Source: Biomphalaria glabrata (Eukaryota; Mollusca; Gastropoda; Planorbidae). From it: a stretch of DNA of 64,000 nucleotides. Shown here piece by piece: positions 23,227 to 34,773 of this stretch (position 1 is the first letter of the stretch; each line of letters opens with the position of its first letter). The notes beneath the pieces are model-generated. The model saw nothing but the letters and a program-made list of their open reading frames with translations. It did no database searches and was not told the origin of the DNA. Position numbers and translations under genes: made by a program. Location of the stretch: positions 42,975,349-43,039,348 of the forward strand of contig NC_074719.1 in the NCBI RefSeq assembly GCF_947242115.1, in the 5' to 3' direction.

Positions 23227-25334
23227 CAGGATTTATGTTCACATTAAGGAAGTATTTCTATTTTGTCAAAAGTCTTGAGTGTAGCACATATATATATATA
23301 TACATATGTATTTTACATTTTATTTTCATTTGAATGTTTACATTTCATGATTGTAAAATCTGGGGTTGTTATATTGAAACAAAATGGTCTTAGTTCAACA
23401 TAAAGACTACATGTCATGTTCTTATTTTAATGAACAGTTGTTTTTTTTTTTTTTCAATATTTTGAATGAATTTAATCTGTCGCCTGACAAAGAAAGTGTC
23501 TCATAATGCAGCTCTATTTATGTGGGTTTTTTTTTTTACTTGCGAAATGTGTATTTCTTTATGCACTTATCTTAGTCTGAGCTGATTCTGGATTGTGATT
23601 TACAGTTAAACTCCCTCATAGATATATTTTTTTTAGATTTTAAAGCTGGCTAGCAGAATAAGATCAAGCATGAAAAAAAATATTCTGGATTTATTATTAT
23701 TATTTTTTTGTTAACGGGATGAAAAAGATTTTTAATTGACGCAAAAGATATTGCATAAAAAGTAGGACTTATTATTAATGTTCTTGGAAGAACCATCTGT
23801 AACTTGAAAGATAATTTAGAGCTTATAAAGTTATCAAAGTAAAAATCTTTGTGTCCACAAGGATAACTCAATTGGCTTAGTTCTGTGAAGTCTAGGAGTG
23901 TCCATGAAATGTAGGCCCTAATCTTAATTGGGGAAATTTTAAATCTCTTTATTTGTCATTGGTAGATAGTAAAAGTTATTTATGATTTCTGAATTAATAC
24001 TGGCTCAAAAAGAAATGTATTTGGACATAAAGAAAAATTGGTTCTATTCTTTATTGCAATATTTGTGGACAACGCAATTGTTTCTAATTATTTAAAAGAA
24101 TTTTTTTTTATTTCTTCATAATTTAAGACTTACAAGTGACAGCAAAAACTTTGATAGGCTCTTGGGAACTTTTTAGAAATATGACGTGATCTAAGGGCTA
24201 CATTTTTACTTGACTCAAAGATTCATATATATTTCAAAGCATCAAAAATATATAGTTTATTTAACAGTAATCTTTCTGAAAATTGGTTTTTAAAAGATGT
24301 TTGGATTTTAATTGCTGTCTTCCAGCTACATAAAACTCAGTCCTACAGCTCCCTCTCTACTGAGTAGCTTTCATTTCATCCCCAGCTACAAGGGAGGTAA
24401 ACAAAAGTGTGACAGATTGCTTTTGGCAGATTCTAACCTTGCTAGACATTAGTTTAGCCTGAATCTGAATTGGGAGACTAGACTCTAATTTTCTACTGTA
24501 CATAGGCTTGAGTACCACAGTCTTCATTTTGAAGTGACCATTCACTTGCAAAGTTTAGCTTGATGTCTTGTATTCACCTTTCATGTGTTTGAGTGCAAGA
24601 TCTAGATGTCAGAGGAATAGTCCAGTCTGGTTTGTCATGGACTTAAATTAGTGAAGGCGATTTCTTTAGAAGGATTGTTAATGATGATGTTACGCTGTCA
24701 TGCAAAAAATACAACAAAAGAAACAACAATGCTATAACCCATATAAGCCAATGAAAGATTAAACCTGGAAAGTGACTGTGACTTAGTCTATAATTTTAAT
24801 GAACATTTGTTTTCAACATGTATTTCATGGTTCTGCTTCTAATTGTAGAACAGAAATGATATTCCTGTTACAGATATCAATAGTTTAACATCTATTTTGA
24901 ATTTCATCCTTGATGGTGTTTTCTTTTTTTCTCAAGGATCTGTTTTTTAATGTACGTAATATTTGTTTTTGAGATGCATTCACCATTTAAGAACATTATT
25001 TTGAAACAAAGTTCTATTTTTACTTATTTGTGTACATCAAGATTCATTTATTTTTTGAAACTTTTTGTTTGTGGCTACCTTATGTTGGCTTTTTTCCCTC
25101 TAAGTGCTCATGTTGTTATCCCCCCCCGCCCCCCTTTCCCTCTATTTCCCCTTGTTTGATTTTAAAATATTTATCTCCGATGCAAATATATTATTTTGTT
25201 ACCGGTACGTGACGACAACATTTTAAAAAATTAAACCGAAGATATTTTGTAAAAAAATGTGTGTAGTAATTGCATGGCAACCTTTGAGAAGAATAATATT
25301 CTCAATTGTACAATTTCTTTAGCAACATTTGATC

Positions 25335-25605
25335 AGTATGGGGCTTGGTGGCTGAGTAGTAAAGTCCTTGGCTTCTGAACCAAGGGTGTTGAGTTTGAAT
25401 CCTGGTGAAGACTGGGATTTCAAGGACACACCTGAGTCCATCCAATTATAATGGGTACTGGACATACATCGGGAAGTTAAGGCAGTTGGTCATTGTGATG
25501 GCCACATGACACCCTTGTTAACAGTTGACCATAGAACAGATAAGGTTTACATCATCTGATGCTATTAATTGCTAGGTTTGAAAGGTTTGAACTCTACAAG
25601 AGATA
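25335..25605 (+). mobile_element. tRNA-derived SINE, family 1
   Basis: The head GGGGCTTGGTGGCTGAGTAG then TAAAGTCCTTGGCTTCTGAA has a clear A box, and GAGTTTGAATCC is the B-box region. The body CTGGTGAAGACTGGGATTTC, TGGGTACTGGACATACATCG and the tail GGCCACATGACACCCTTG to TTTGAAAGG are all present. Confidence 0.8.
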
Positions 25606-26144
25606 TGAATGGGTTAGCAAATAATGTCAGGAACTTATTCGGCTGACTAGACATCTTAGGTAGATAAACGAATGAAGCAAATAAAGTTTTCATGGGACTG
25701 TTAAGTTAAACTCTTCTTTTAAAATATTCTGTGACCTTTTTTTTTAAACTTTGTAAACAATTTGTTTTCTCATTGGGCCTCGACTGTTTCCAATCCTTCA
25801 GTCTTTTGTTATAAACTATTTTTGTGATCGAGTTTTCTGGTATTATTTGTTTACATTTTCACATTACAATATTAGATCTCCAACAGATACTGTCACTGTA
25901 AAGCATTTCTACTGGTGTGTACGCTATTGAAAAATGGTGCTCAAGACACATTCATTGAACTCATCTTGTTGAAGCCATTGAGTCTGGCATAGTTCTAGAT
26001 TTGAGATTTTCATCAGAATAATAGATTGGACTAATGCAAGATGAAAGGTTTTATTTGTGAAATACTTGTCTGCTATATCAAGGTTCAGAAGTTGAACATT
26101 GGTGAAAGCATTTTTTTTTTTTAAATTCACAATTTTATTATAAA

Positions 26145-26200
26145 TTTGTGCTGGTCACATGACATTGTCTTGGATCATAAGCCACAGAGACGGGCCAACC
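26145..26200 (+). mobile_element. SINE family 1 tail scrap
   Basis: GTGCTGGTCACATGACATTG then TCTTGGATCATAAGCCACAG with an AGACGGGCC continuation matches the conserved SINE tail only. Confidence 0.5.
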
Positions 26201-26514
26201 ATATTCTTTCTGCCCAATAAATTGCTTGCTATGGAAAGAGCTCTTTTACAAGGGTGTCATCAGCAAAGTTAGTGGCACAATTCATTATTACTTTTTTTTT
26301 TTAGTTGCAGTTATCTTCTTATGTCAAATTTCAAATGTTTACTTTCACAAAGTGTCAAAATCACTTAGTAATAAATACCTGAATGTCAGTAGAAGCAAGA
26401 TTATTTCTTTCCCTTGCTAAATGTTTTATGAAGTATGTAGGTTGCAACTGGGGCCTGAAAATACTGCATTTCTCATTTATATTTGGTCTCAAAGACATAC
26501 CTTATTATTAGGGT

Positions 26515-26695
26515 GAAAAAAAAAAAAAAGAAAACTTAAATAGACCCCTCTGACAATGGCTTTGTCTGCATCAGATGTGGAAAGTATGCAGGTCGCAACT
26601 GGGTTTACATAGTCATGTGTAACACTGCACTCATTCTTAATATTCGAAATCAAAGACATTGCCGTTAGACAAACACATTCATCTCACTTCAGGAT
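26515..26695 (+). repeat. LINE-like fragment shared with 52930-53115
   Basis: After an A-run the sequence encodes a zinc-knuckle-like GFVCIRCGKYAGRNWVYIV, then TALILNIRNQRH. A closely similar segment lies at 52930-53115. C2H2/CC-type ends of this kind terminate some LINE open reading frames. Both copies are short 5'-truncated remnants. Confidence 0.55.
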
Positions 26696-27177
26696 CACAA
26701 ATCCAGGTCTGAGGCTTTGAGTAGAGATTGATTTTCACTAGCCACCATTTCTTGATTCTCTGTACAGACCTAGTGTTGTATTATTGAAGTTTGTCTTTTG
26801 GGTGAACATAGAAACATCCCTCCCTCCAAAAAAAACAACAACAAAAAAAAATTAAAAAATTCAGCGCTATCAAAGGCTTATATTTATTTGTCTTATAAAG
26901 GTCATCTACTGTTAGTATTGCTTGTAATGTTTGTTGAAGGTCTTAAACATTTGGAGGGTAAACAGTCTTTCTTTAGGGAGAAATAATTTGTAACTTTCAG
27001 TTTAGATAAGAGGAGCTGTGTATTAGAGTAAAACTAATGACGTGTAGATTTACAGCTGTCCGCTTTCTTTAAAGCCTCATGAAAAGAATCGTATAGTCAA
27101 CAGCCGTCCTTAGGTTCTGCAATCCACAATGTCATCTGTGACACTGACCAGTGCTGTCTGTCTACCATATCCTAGTT

Positions 27178-27840
27178 AGCTCTTTAGGAGTTCTAATGTT
27201 ACGAATCACTTGATTGTAACAAAGCATAGAGCTCTGTTAGCTCAAATGTTACAATTCACTTGATAGTAACCAAGCATACAGTCAGATACGACATATTAAA
27301 GCTGCAGTTGTATATATATTTGTAGCACATCAAATTTTTTTTTTTTAAATATCAAATCCTTAAATGACAGAAGCCATTCTCTTCACATGATGGGAGATTT
27401 TCTTTTTAGTTCTGGTTAATGGGCAAGTGGCTCAATGACTTCAATACCTTTAGTCATCAAATACAAAAAGCTTTTTTCACTAGATTACTTAGAAATTAAA
27501 CATTTTTCAGCTTTTAAAGTTACCTTAGCAGTCTACTCTTGTACTATAAATAATAATAATAATTTTTTTTTTTAATGCAATGTTTTCTCAACATTATTCC
27601 AGAGCTTCAAATGTAATTTCTGTATGACGCTTTGTTTTATATTTGCTTGATTGGTCTAAGGGCAGACAGTGTGACTGAATACTTGGATGATCTGTGAGCA
27701 TTAATTGTAAGATAAGATCATTTTTTATTGGTCCAATCAAATGGAAATTCAATTTGACTTTAATTGACGACCGCAGCGTAACTAGTGTAACAATAACAAT
27801 ATAGATGCTTGGATGATTTGTGAGCATAAATTGTAACAGC
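27178..27840. repeat. Two imperfect local duplications
   Basis: A unit of about 53 bp containing CACTTGATTGTAACAAAGCA is duplicated at 27178-27280. A 32-bp unit (CTTGGATGATCTGTGAGCAT with TAATTGTAA) occurs at about 27684 and again at 27806. These look like local slippage or segmental duplications and have no coding potential. Confidence 0.5.
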
Positions 27841-28245
27841 ATGTGGGATGAGATTTATCTATCTAGAAAACGTCATTTGTTAGGAAGGATCATGGTCTGA
27901 GCATATTTTCTGCCATTCAACCCATCTATTTTGTGCCATTTTATCCTCCCTCTTGTTAAAGCATCAGCTTGCTGGAAAGGAATGCTCCTGCCATTTGACG
28001 CTACCCCTCGTTAATCTTCTGGCCACATTTTTGTTTCAAAACTCATGTGTGTCGAGGAGCTATTTAAATTATTTAATTATTTCATTTTGTGTACAGAACT
28101 TTGCCGACCTAATTTTCTTTCATTGATTTCTTCCAAATTATTATTTTTTTTATCACTTTGCTAAGGTTATAAATGTGAAAATGCCCATACTAATTAACTC
28201 CCAAAATCGTAATATCCATTATTAAGACTTGATGTGAAAAAAGGG

Positions 28246-28470
28246 GGGGGGGGTCGTGGTTGTGTGGTAAAGTGCTTGACTTCCTTACCAAAGAGTCTCT
28301 AGTTTGAATCCTGATGAACACTGTGTTTAAACGTCAAGTTTGTGTTAGTGTGCCCCGAGTCCAGCCAGCTCTAATGTGGAAGTAAAAATTGTTTGGTTGT
28401 TGTGCTGGCCACACGATAGCCTCATTAACCGTCGGCCATAGAAACATGAGTTTCTTTCCACAGCGCAATT
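28246..28470 (+). mobile_element. tRNA-derived SINE, family 1, truncated tail
   Basis: The head GGTCGTGGTTGTGTGGTAAA then GTGCTTGACTTCC, the B-box-like TAGTTTGAATCC, the body GATGAACACTGTG, GAGTCCAGCCAGCTCTAATG and the tail GTGCTGGCCACACGATAGCC to GGCCATAGAAACATGAG are present. The copy ends directly at the inverted-duplication arm described next. Confidence 0.75.
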
Positions 28471-28571
28471 GGTTAAAGGGGTAGAATTTAATTTCAACTC
28501 TTGCATTGTCATTCAAACATTTGGACACTTTATATCAAGGTCTCATTGAACCATCATTGTTAGCTATGTGT
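28471..28571 (+). repeat. Arm A of a 97-bp inverted duplication (partner 32070-32167)
   Basis: From GTTAAAGGGGTAGAATTTAA to TGTTAGCTATGT the segment matches the reverse complement of 32070-32167 with about four mismatches in 97 bp. No similarity extends beyond the arms. The arms lie about 3.5 kb apart, between two convergent genes. Confidence 0.8.
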
Positions 28572-29038
28572 AGATTTTTTTATTGTAATGTTGTTTTTTT
28601 TTTAATCTTTTTTTTTTTTTTTAAATTTTTTTTTTTTAATTATTTTTCAAAATTTATTTTGAATGTTAAAAGTTAATGGATGAAACAATTTTGAGTGTTT
28701 TGATGCAATTGCCAGTAAAGGTTTGGATCTTTGTAATTGTTAAGTTTTTTTTTGATTGAGTGTACACAGTTTTGTGGTCTTAGATCATCAATAAAACATT
28801 TCATTCAAATTTGAAACTGTGACTGTAAAGATGAACGGATCTATCAATACGCACAATATTAAATAAATAAATATATATAGAGATGATATAATATGTATAT
28901 AGTGATTAAATTTAACTTAATCTATTTTTACTCCTTTGTATGTATGTAGTATGTGTTTCTAAATCTACTGACATGCTAATTGTGTGTAGTGAGTGTTTCT
29001 TAATCCAGTGACTTGCTTATATTTTCAGCAGGGCCTGC

Positions 29039-29275
29039 CATAGGTAGGCAGCCGCCTAGGGTCTCCCATTGATGGGGCCATGCACAGGACTCTTAAACAA
29101 TTTTTTTTAGAGAAGAAATAGTGGAACTTGTGCCCAATGTTTTTGTTGGGAGTCACAAGGTTGTAAGTACATTGCGTTAATTTTATTTTTCCGCCGTTTA
29201 TTTATTATTTCTATTTCATTTGGGGCCTCCAGATTCACTTCACCTAGGGCCTTCAATTATCTAAGGCTGGCCCTG
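29039..29275. mobile_element. hAT-like MITE (CAGGGCC ends)
   Basis: The 237-bp element begins CAGGGCCTGCCATAGGTAGG, then CAGCCGCCTAGGG, and ends CACCTAGGGCC to AAGGCTGGCCCTG, imperfect inverted repeats. The flanks TTTTCAG and TTGTCAG are similar but not an exact 8-bp duplication. It has no coding capacity. Confidence 0.55.
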
Positions 29276-31195
29276 TTGTCAGAATTCCCCTCACACCCCC
29301 CCCCCCCCCCCCCCCCCAATTCCATTTCGTAAGAGTGTTGTTGGAGCAGATACTGATATTGATGCATCTCTTCAGCTCAGCCTTACGTTGTCTCCTGTTC
29401 TCTTGATCCATGTATTTTTATCTCGATCCCATTTTTACATTGATCCATAGTGTATCTCGACTCCATTGCTTTTTAAATGATCCCTGTGACCATCATGATC
29501 CTATTTTAGCTAATGTTAAATGTAACATAATGTTTTGGTAAAAGAATTTGAAAAAAAAACAACAAAAACTGCCAGTACCTGTATGCAGAGATCAGCTCTT
29601 CAGCAAGTAGAAACTGTACATATTGTTTCAAAATACAGTTGACTCTTCTTAGTCCCATGCTTTATAATCGGACACACACCCAGTAATCCCATGTGGCGCC
29701 GACACAATTTCATTTCATTGATGTATACTGTATTATATAGGGTATATTTTTGGAATATAGGTGGGCTTTAATTTAGTACAGTATGTGCTAGATGAAATTG
29801 TTTTGTATTTTTTAGATCTATAAATTATTTTGGTTTTATTTTTTTTACCATAGAAAAACTGAGAATATCTTATTACACTGAATTTTCTTGACATACGATT
29901 AAATGCTTTGAATTATAGATTTGGTAATTCGCTTTGCAAATCCAAATTTTTCAACAATCGGACACAATTGAAATTAGCTTGTACTTTTTTCGGTGTGTAG
30001 TGTAGATACAATAATTTATTGTGGGTGAAAAATGGGCAATTTTTTTTTTTATTACATAGAATAGTGGTTTCTGTACTTGTTTATATGTGTGATGACCTCA
30101 GTAAAGGCCATCATGCGACAACGAGAAACCTTCAAGATTTGTTTGAGGTAACATGTAGGTGGTAGTATCTTGTATAAACCTTTGAAACCTGCAAGTATGG
30201 TTTTATAAATGACCGTACATGCTTCTGAAGTTTAAAGCAAACATGAAAGAAATTCATAATTTATATTCTTCATTGCTTTGGTTGTGTTTTTTTTTTTCTG
30301 TGTTTAGATTATGTACAGACATTCCTTCAAAAGAGAAGATGATTACATCCTAAAGATATCCATGTGTTAATCTAGTCATGCATGTTAATTAAGAGACTTT
30401 AACTGTTAAAGACTTTGGTTTACCTGACTGATTCAGGCAATCTGTTTCATGTTAGCAATCTTGTCTTAATTTCAGCACATCTTCATTTATGGAAAATATA
30501 TGTTTAGTGATCATTGACAGAATACTATTTTTTTTTAAGAGTGTGTGCCATAATGTGACATGAAAAGAATTCCATCGAATGTTCGACTTAATATCTTTAC
30601 TTCCTTTAACTCATTGCTTTTTTGGTTTTGTTTTGATCATTATTTGTGGGATGGTGCGGGTCATAAATTTTCTTTTGTTTTCAGATGTATAATGACTTTG
30701 TTTATCAATTTCACATGGTTTAAACCTATAAATGACTACATTTTAAAAGTATATTATTTTTAATGTGTATTCATCATTGAATCGATTATTGATTTCCGTT
30801 GTGAATAATTTTTTTTTTCATGATCTCTGCTAATTGGTAACTGCCACCTTTTGAGTGTAATGTTTGATTCCTTTACATGCATTTAAAAAGATTAATATGT
30901 ATATAATTAATGATTAATATAATTTCTTAATATTCCTTCTCAACACTTGTATTTCCCTATTTCCCAAATTAATTTGGCTTTGATTAAACTATGTTGAATG
31001 TAAATTTGTTTTTTTTTTCTTTCTTTCGTTCCTTTTTTTTTTAAGTACCGGTATGCCTCAAGTTGAAGATATTAATTTTGTGTTTTTCTGAATTATATAC
31101 TTGACTGTGCTAGGACATACCTGCATTACATTATTAAACTTACCAGCATGGTTATGATTCTTACTGAATGTGTTAATTCAAAACAATTGTTAAAA
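29276..31195. other. Gene-free AT-rich stretch
   Basis: The stretch holds a C-run of about 20 (29297-29317), several poly(T) runs and, at 30310-30440, an antisense 3'-end scrap of LINE family A (AGAAGATGATTACATCCTAA, TAGTCATGCATGTTAATTAA, GATTCAGGCAATCTGTTT). No gene is recognised. Confidence 0.45.
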
Positions 31196-31199
31196 TTTA

Positions 31200-31690
31200 A
31201 ATATAAGATGACTGCCTGGCTGTGACTTCAACAAACCAATGCCCAAAAACAAACAAGCTAAGATATGAGTACTGTGACTCTCGCCTCACAGTGGAACATA
31301 TCCTCATTGATTGCCCCAGATACCAGGAATTCAGTGAGAAATTTTTTAGAACACACACCTTGAAAACACTATTCGACAATGTCGACCCTGGGAAGGTACT
31401 AGGCTTTGTCCGGGAGGTAGGGTTGTCTACGAAGATCTGATTTTTGAACTGTGAACATATAATATTTACATAAGATTTTTACCAAATTATTAAATTTTTA
31501 CTACCTTTACTATTTTAACTGAATAGACCTTGTTTTTAATGATTTAACGATATAGAAGTTAGCCCTTGTTATGTTAAGGGAGAGTGATCCTTAAAGGATT
31601 ACGGGCAAGACATGGCCTAAATTGTGCTGATGTGCCTAAACTCAAGCTAAGATAACTAAAAGATTATCCATCTAAACAAAATTATCTTTT
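31200..31690 (+). mobile_element. LINE 3' end (Jockey/I-group type C-terminus)
   Basis: The frame LRYEYCDSRLTVEHILIDCP followed by RYQEFSEKFF and GFVREVGLSTKI is the zinc-knuckle C-terminus typical of many non-LTR retrotransposons (C..C....T..H.L..CP.Y). A 3' UTR follows with GTTATGTTAAGGGAGAGTGA and CATGGCCTAAATTGTGCTGA. It is a strongly 5'-truncated copy. Confidence 0.75.
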
Positions 31691-31734
31691 CATTGTGTAT
31701 TTATTTGTCTGAAATAGTTACTTATATACATTTA

Positions 31735-31980
31735 TAGCTTTTATATAGCGCTACTTTCATGCTTATAGCATGCTCAGAGCGCTTTGGTCCAATCTCATTT
31801 GTGGACCAGTGGGGGAGGGGGGGGGGGGGGGGGGAGGGGGTAACTAGGAGTTGGTTTTCCGTGCTGCCTTTAGGCGCTCAGTAAACACAACTCTGCTCGA
31901 GTCAGGTGTCGAACCTCGAGCCCCCTTCTAGGTAGCCAAGCTTGCATTTAGCCTCTCGACCACGCTTTTGTGCCAATACT
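31735..31980. repeat. Dispersed repeat (TATAGCGCTACTTTCATGC family)
   Basis: The unit starts TATAGCGCTACTTTCATGCT, then TATAGCATGCTCAGAGCGCT, carries a G-rich run (31810-31842) and ends in a tRNA-like GTAGCCAAGCTTGCATTTAG then CCTCTCGACCACG. A diverged copy lies at 41690-41885. It is probably SINE-like, read from its reverse side. Confidence 0.6.
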
Positions 31981-32069
31981 TCTGAGTATTTACAATTTAA
32001 TGAGATTTTTCTTTAAACATCAAGAAAGGTAAAAAAAACAAACAAAACATTCCAATAAAAATGTACACA

Positions 32070-32167
32070 ACATAGCTATCACTGATGGTTCAATGAGACC
32101 TTGATATAAAGTGTCCAAATGTTTGAATGACAATGTAAGAGTTGAAATTAAATTCTACCCTTTTAAC
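32070..32167 (-). repeat. Arm B of the inverted duplication (partner 28471-28571)
   Basis: This is the reverse complement of arm A with about 96% identity over about 97 bp. It lies in the likely 3' flank of the LENG9-like gene. Confidence 0.8.
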
Positions 32168-32710
32168 TAATTTCACTTTATGGAGGAAGATGATGTGAAA
32201 CATCAACAAATTCCAAGAAGTTGCACAATGAAAGAGCAAAGAAAAGAAACAAAAATGTTCTGGAAAATTTACATTCAAGTTGAACAATCTGTATTTTATT
32301 TAGCACTAAAGTCAGAAAAATTGTTATCATTATTATCATGTAGCAGTCTTTAATTTCTCCAAAAATAAAAAATTTCTACAGAATTGTATTTTATTTGGCA
32401 CAAAAGTAAATAAACAATTGCTATCATTATTATCATACTGTTGTGAGCAGATGTGACTTAATTATACACATACAGACTCAAGTAGTAGATGATGAAGACT
32501 TTAATCTTGAGTAACAATTCATAATATATCAATAATAATTTGTTTTACCTTACCCCATATTTGGATTCTTGTCTTTTAAACCCTTTCAACATGCATTCGC
32601 ACCTTTCCACATTCACGCTATGATGCGCACATATCACATATAGTAGTAGTCATTAATTTCTAAAAAAATAACACATTTCTACAAAGATATGTTGGGAGTC
32701 ATTCAGAAAA

Positions 32711-32941
32711 CAGAGGCGCGGTGGCTGAGCAGTAAAGTGCTTGGTTTCTGAATCGGGGGTCCCAGGTTCGAATCCTGGTGAAGACTGTGATTTTTTATTT
32801 TGGGAGTCCATCCATCTCTAGTGGGTACCCGACATTAGTTGGGGAAAAGTGAAGGCGGCTGGTCATTGTGCTGGCCACAACACCCTCATTAACCATAGGC
32901 CACAGAAACAGAAGACTACATCATCTGCCCTAAAGACCAAA
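32711..32941 (+). mobile_element. tRNA-derived SINE, family 1
   Basis: This is a well-preserved copy. The A box lies in GGTGGCTGAGCAGTAAAGTG, the B box in CCCAGGTTCGAATCCTGG, the body has GAAGACTGTGATTTTTTATT and GTGGGTACCCGACATTAG, and the tail has GTGCTGGCCACAACACCCTC and CACAGAAACAGAAGAC. It lies 28 bp beyond the stop codon of the LENG9-like gene, antisense in its 3' UTR. Confidence 0.85.
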
Positions 32942-32968
32942 CATTTTTGCATTAAAAGTTCAGGACAA

Positions 32969-34213
32969 TCATTCTAAATTAACTTCATGCAGAGTCATAT
33001 AAAATCCATCAGGTCTTCTCTGGCCATCCATGGGACATAAGTAGAGGCTGTAAAATGTTTGCGCACCAAACACTGTTTCCTTGACATGAGAATATATTGA
33101 GGGTTCAATGTTTCTATTCCCCAACAACTTTCTTTCTGGTCGTTTCAATTTAACGAGCGTGACGTGTGGATTGAACTCTGCATGGTCATCTCTGATCTCT
33201 ACATCTGAATATTTCAATCTGTCTCGTAGCATCTGGTGAAATCTCAGAAAGTCATCTCCATGTGTGACTTTAGCGAAGATGGCTCTGTTATAAAACTGTG
33301 ATATGCCATGAATAAGAAGATTACTTTGTGGTAGATGTGCCTTTAAGTCTGGTTTCATATTATCAAGGACTTTAACACATTTAACAATGTCTTCCACTGT
33401 GTCTAAACCCAATGAACATAAAGTTAAGTGAAAAATTTCCTTGGCAAAAAGACCTTTGGACAATAAAGGCTCTTTATTCACAAGCTGCTTTTGAACCTTC
33501 ATTAAAGTTTCAACCACAGTTTGGTCATTTATTCGTATCGCAATGAAGTGAGTTGGTCGTTTGACTGTAGGACTTGGCATAGGACTTGATTCTATATTTA
33601 AAGAAGGATTGAGCCCATCAAGTTTTGTTTCGCTATCATTGAAATCTGAGATAGGTATTCTTTCGCTATCATTGAAATCTGAGATAGGTATTCTTTTTTC
33701 CCCCTTTTGATTCTTTCTTTCTTTTCCCAATGTGACATTTGAAATATCTTTGGCCTTTTTCTCTAGTTGTTTGTTTGACTTTTGTTTGGGCTTCTTGGCT
33801 GCATAATCAACCGGTATTGCTATGGCCTGATCACTTTTGTGCAAATACTGACAAGCTTCACTCATTAGAGTCACTAACATAGGTTGACCTTTAGAGATTA
33901 AAGCTTTGCCAGTCAATAATTTTTGAAGGTTGGCTGTTTCTGTTTTAGTGAGACAGTCTGAAGAAATTGAAATCTCTGGCGGCACTTCTGGATACCCCGC
34001 TTGTAATAGAATTCTGAGATAAATATTTTGTTGGTGGACTGGTTGGAGCAAAACTTCAAGTCTTTCATCTTTTGAAATGATCCTAGTATTTGGATTGGAC
34101 TGGCTTATACTGTGCAGCTCTTTCTGTACCAACTTGTGGTTTTTACAAATTTCATTTTCAGTGTATAAACTCAGTAAAGGTACATGTGAACCATTATTGT
34201 TTGCGCAGGCCAT
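32969..34213 (-). CDS. RWD + AKAP7-type 2H phosphoesterase protein (LENG9-like)
   Basis: A single exon encodes 414 residues. Residues about 20-128 read as an RWD domain, with the diagnostic YPEVPP turn at 74-79 after an extended LRILLQAG strand. A charged, lysine-rich linker follows (about 138-220). Residues about 221-412 form an AKAP7/LigT-type 2H phosphoesterase domain with both catalytic motifs, H262-L-T264 (FHLTLCSL) and H350-V-T352 (PHVTLVKL). Such enzymes hydrolyse 2',3'-cyclic phosphates or 2'-5' linkages, but the substrate here is unknown. The architecture resembles LENG9 of vertebrates; no CCCH zinc finger is encoded in this exon. The linker contains a perfect in-frame 33-bp tandem duplication (33628-33660 and 33661-33693). 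A good acceptor at 34227-34226 lies 12 bp before this ATG, so at least one upstream exon exists. An ATG that ends a possible exon at 36045-36043 would add MIIIT in frame. Confidence 0.88.
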   Translation of the reverse strand: MACANNNGSHVPLLSLYTENEICKNHKLVQKELHSISQSNPNTRIISKDERLEVLLQPVHQQNIYLRILLQAGYPEVPPEISISSDCLTKTETANLQKLLTGKALISKGQPMLVTLMSEACQYLHKSDQAIAIPVDYAAKKPKQKSNKQLEKKAKDISNVTLGKERKNQKGEKRIPISDFNDSERIPISDFNDSETKLDGLNPSLNIESSPMPSPTVKRPTHFIAIRINDQTVVETLMKVQKQLVNKEPLLSKGLFAKEIFHLTLCSLGLDTVEDIVKCVKVLDNMKPDLKAHLPQSNLLIHGISQFYNRAIFAKVTHGDDFLRFHQMLRDRLKYSDVEIRDDHAEFNPHVTLVKLKRPERKLLGNRNIEPSIYSHVKETVFGAQTFYSLYLCPMDGQRRPDGFYMTLHEVNLE

Positions 34214-34409
34214 TGTAATGATAATCTGTCAATAAAAAAAATAAAAAATATTACATGTGTTTAAGAAGTTTAAAAGCATATTTTAATTTATCAAGTAATC
34301 ATGTTTCAGCTGTTCCAGTCTAAAATTAAATCAACTGCGATAACCTAAATACTTTTTCATTGCTCCTTTTTTACCCAGCTTTTTCCGGTAAGCGTCAATG
34401 TGCTGATTG

Positions 34410-34768
34410 CAAACTGACACATATTTGTTGCTAACAGTCAGAGAGATTTTAGAAAATGTAGAAGAGAGGATTCTTACTGCTATGGCTTGCAGCACTATTT
34501 CATTTCTGCATAACACATGTACCGGAAGCTCAAAATTGGAACCAGTGAAATCTGCCCATGTGGAGTATCACCAGAGAATGCTGACCACGTCCTCCAAAAC
34601 TGCTCTCTTTACCAAGAGGCCCATATAAGACATTGGCCCCAAATCACCCCAATAGAAAGAAAACTATATGGAGAGCTCCCTGATTTGGAAACCACTGCGC
34701 AGTTCATCTCATGTATTGGTCTAGTCATCTGAACACTCCAACATAACAATGAGAATGAAGAAGAAGAA
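34410..34768 (+). mobile_element. LINE C-terminal fragment and 3' end
   Basis: The frame MYRKLKIGTSEICPCGVSPE followed by NADHVLQNCSLYQ, LYGELPDLETTAQF and ISCIGLVI is the C-terminal zinc-knuckle tail of a non-LTR retrotransposon. It ends in TCTAGTCATCTGAACACTCC and an AATGAGAATGAAGAAGAAG tail. The same family lies at 53340-53660, and its last 50 bp at 1620-1676. It lies in the putative 5' UTR intron of the LENG9-like gene. Confidence 0.8.
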
Positions 34769-34773
34769 AATTT

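Larger units (their letters stand above)
22050..25330 (+). other. DOLPP1 3' UTR and gene-free downstream sequence
   Basis: No coding region is visible. The DOLPP1 3' UTR starts here; a canonical AATAAA at 23136-23141 lies about 1.1 kb after the stop and is a plausible polyadenylation signal, with others further on. Two perfect direct-repeat hormone-element-like sites lie just beyond it (23181-23226). The rest is AT-rich with homopolymer runs. Confidence 0.45.

Noticed and set aside
30560-30763. 67-codon frame rich in F, N and W
   Set aside because: It lies in AT-rich intergenic DNA without a known domain and looks like a chance frame.
31810-31842. G-rich run as a possible G-quadruplex regulatory element
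   Set aside because: It is a homopolymer expansion inside a dispersed repeat, absent from the related copy at 41.7 kb.
32711-32790. Possible tRNA gene with a good B box
   Set aside because: It cannot form a complete cloverleaf and continues into the shared SINE body and tail; it is a tRNA-derived SINE.
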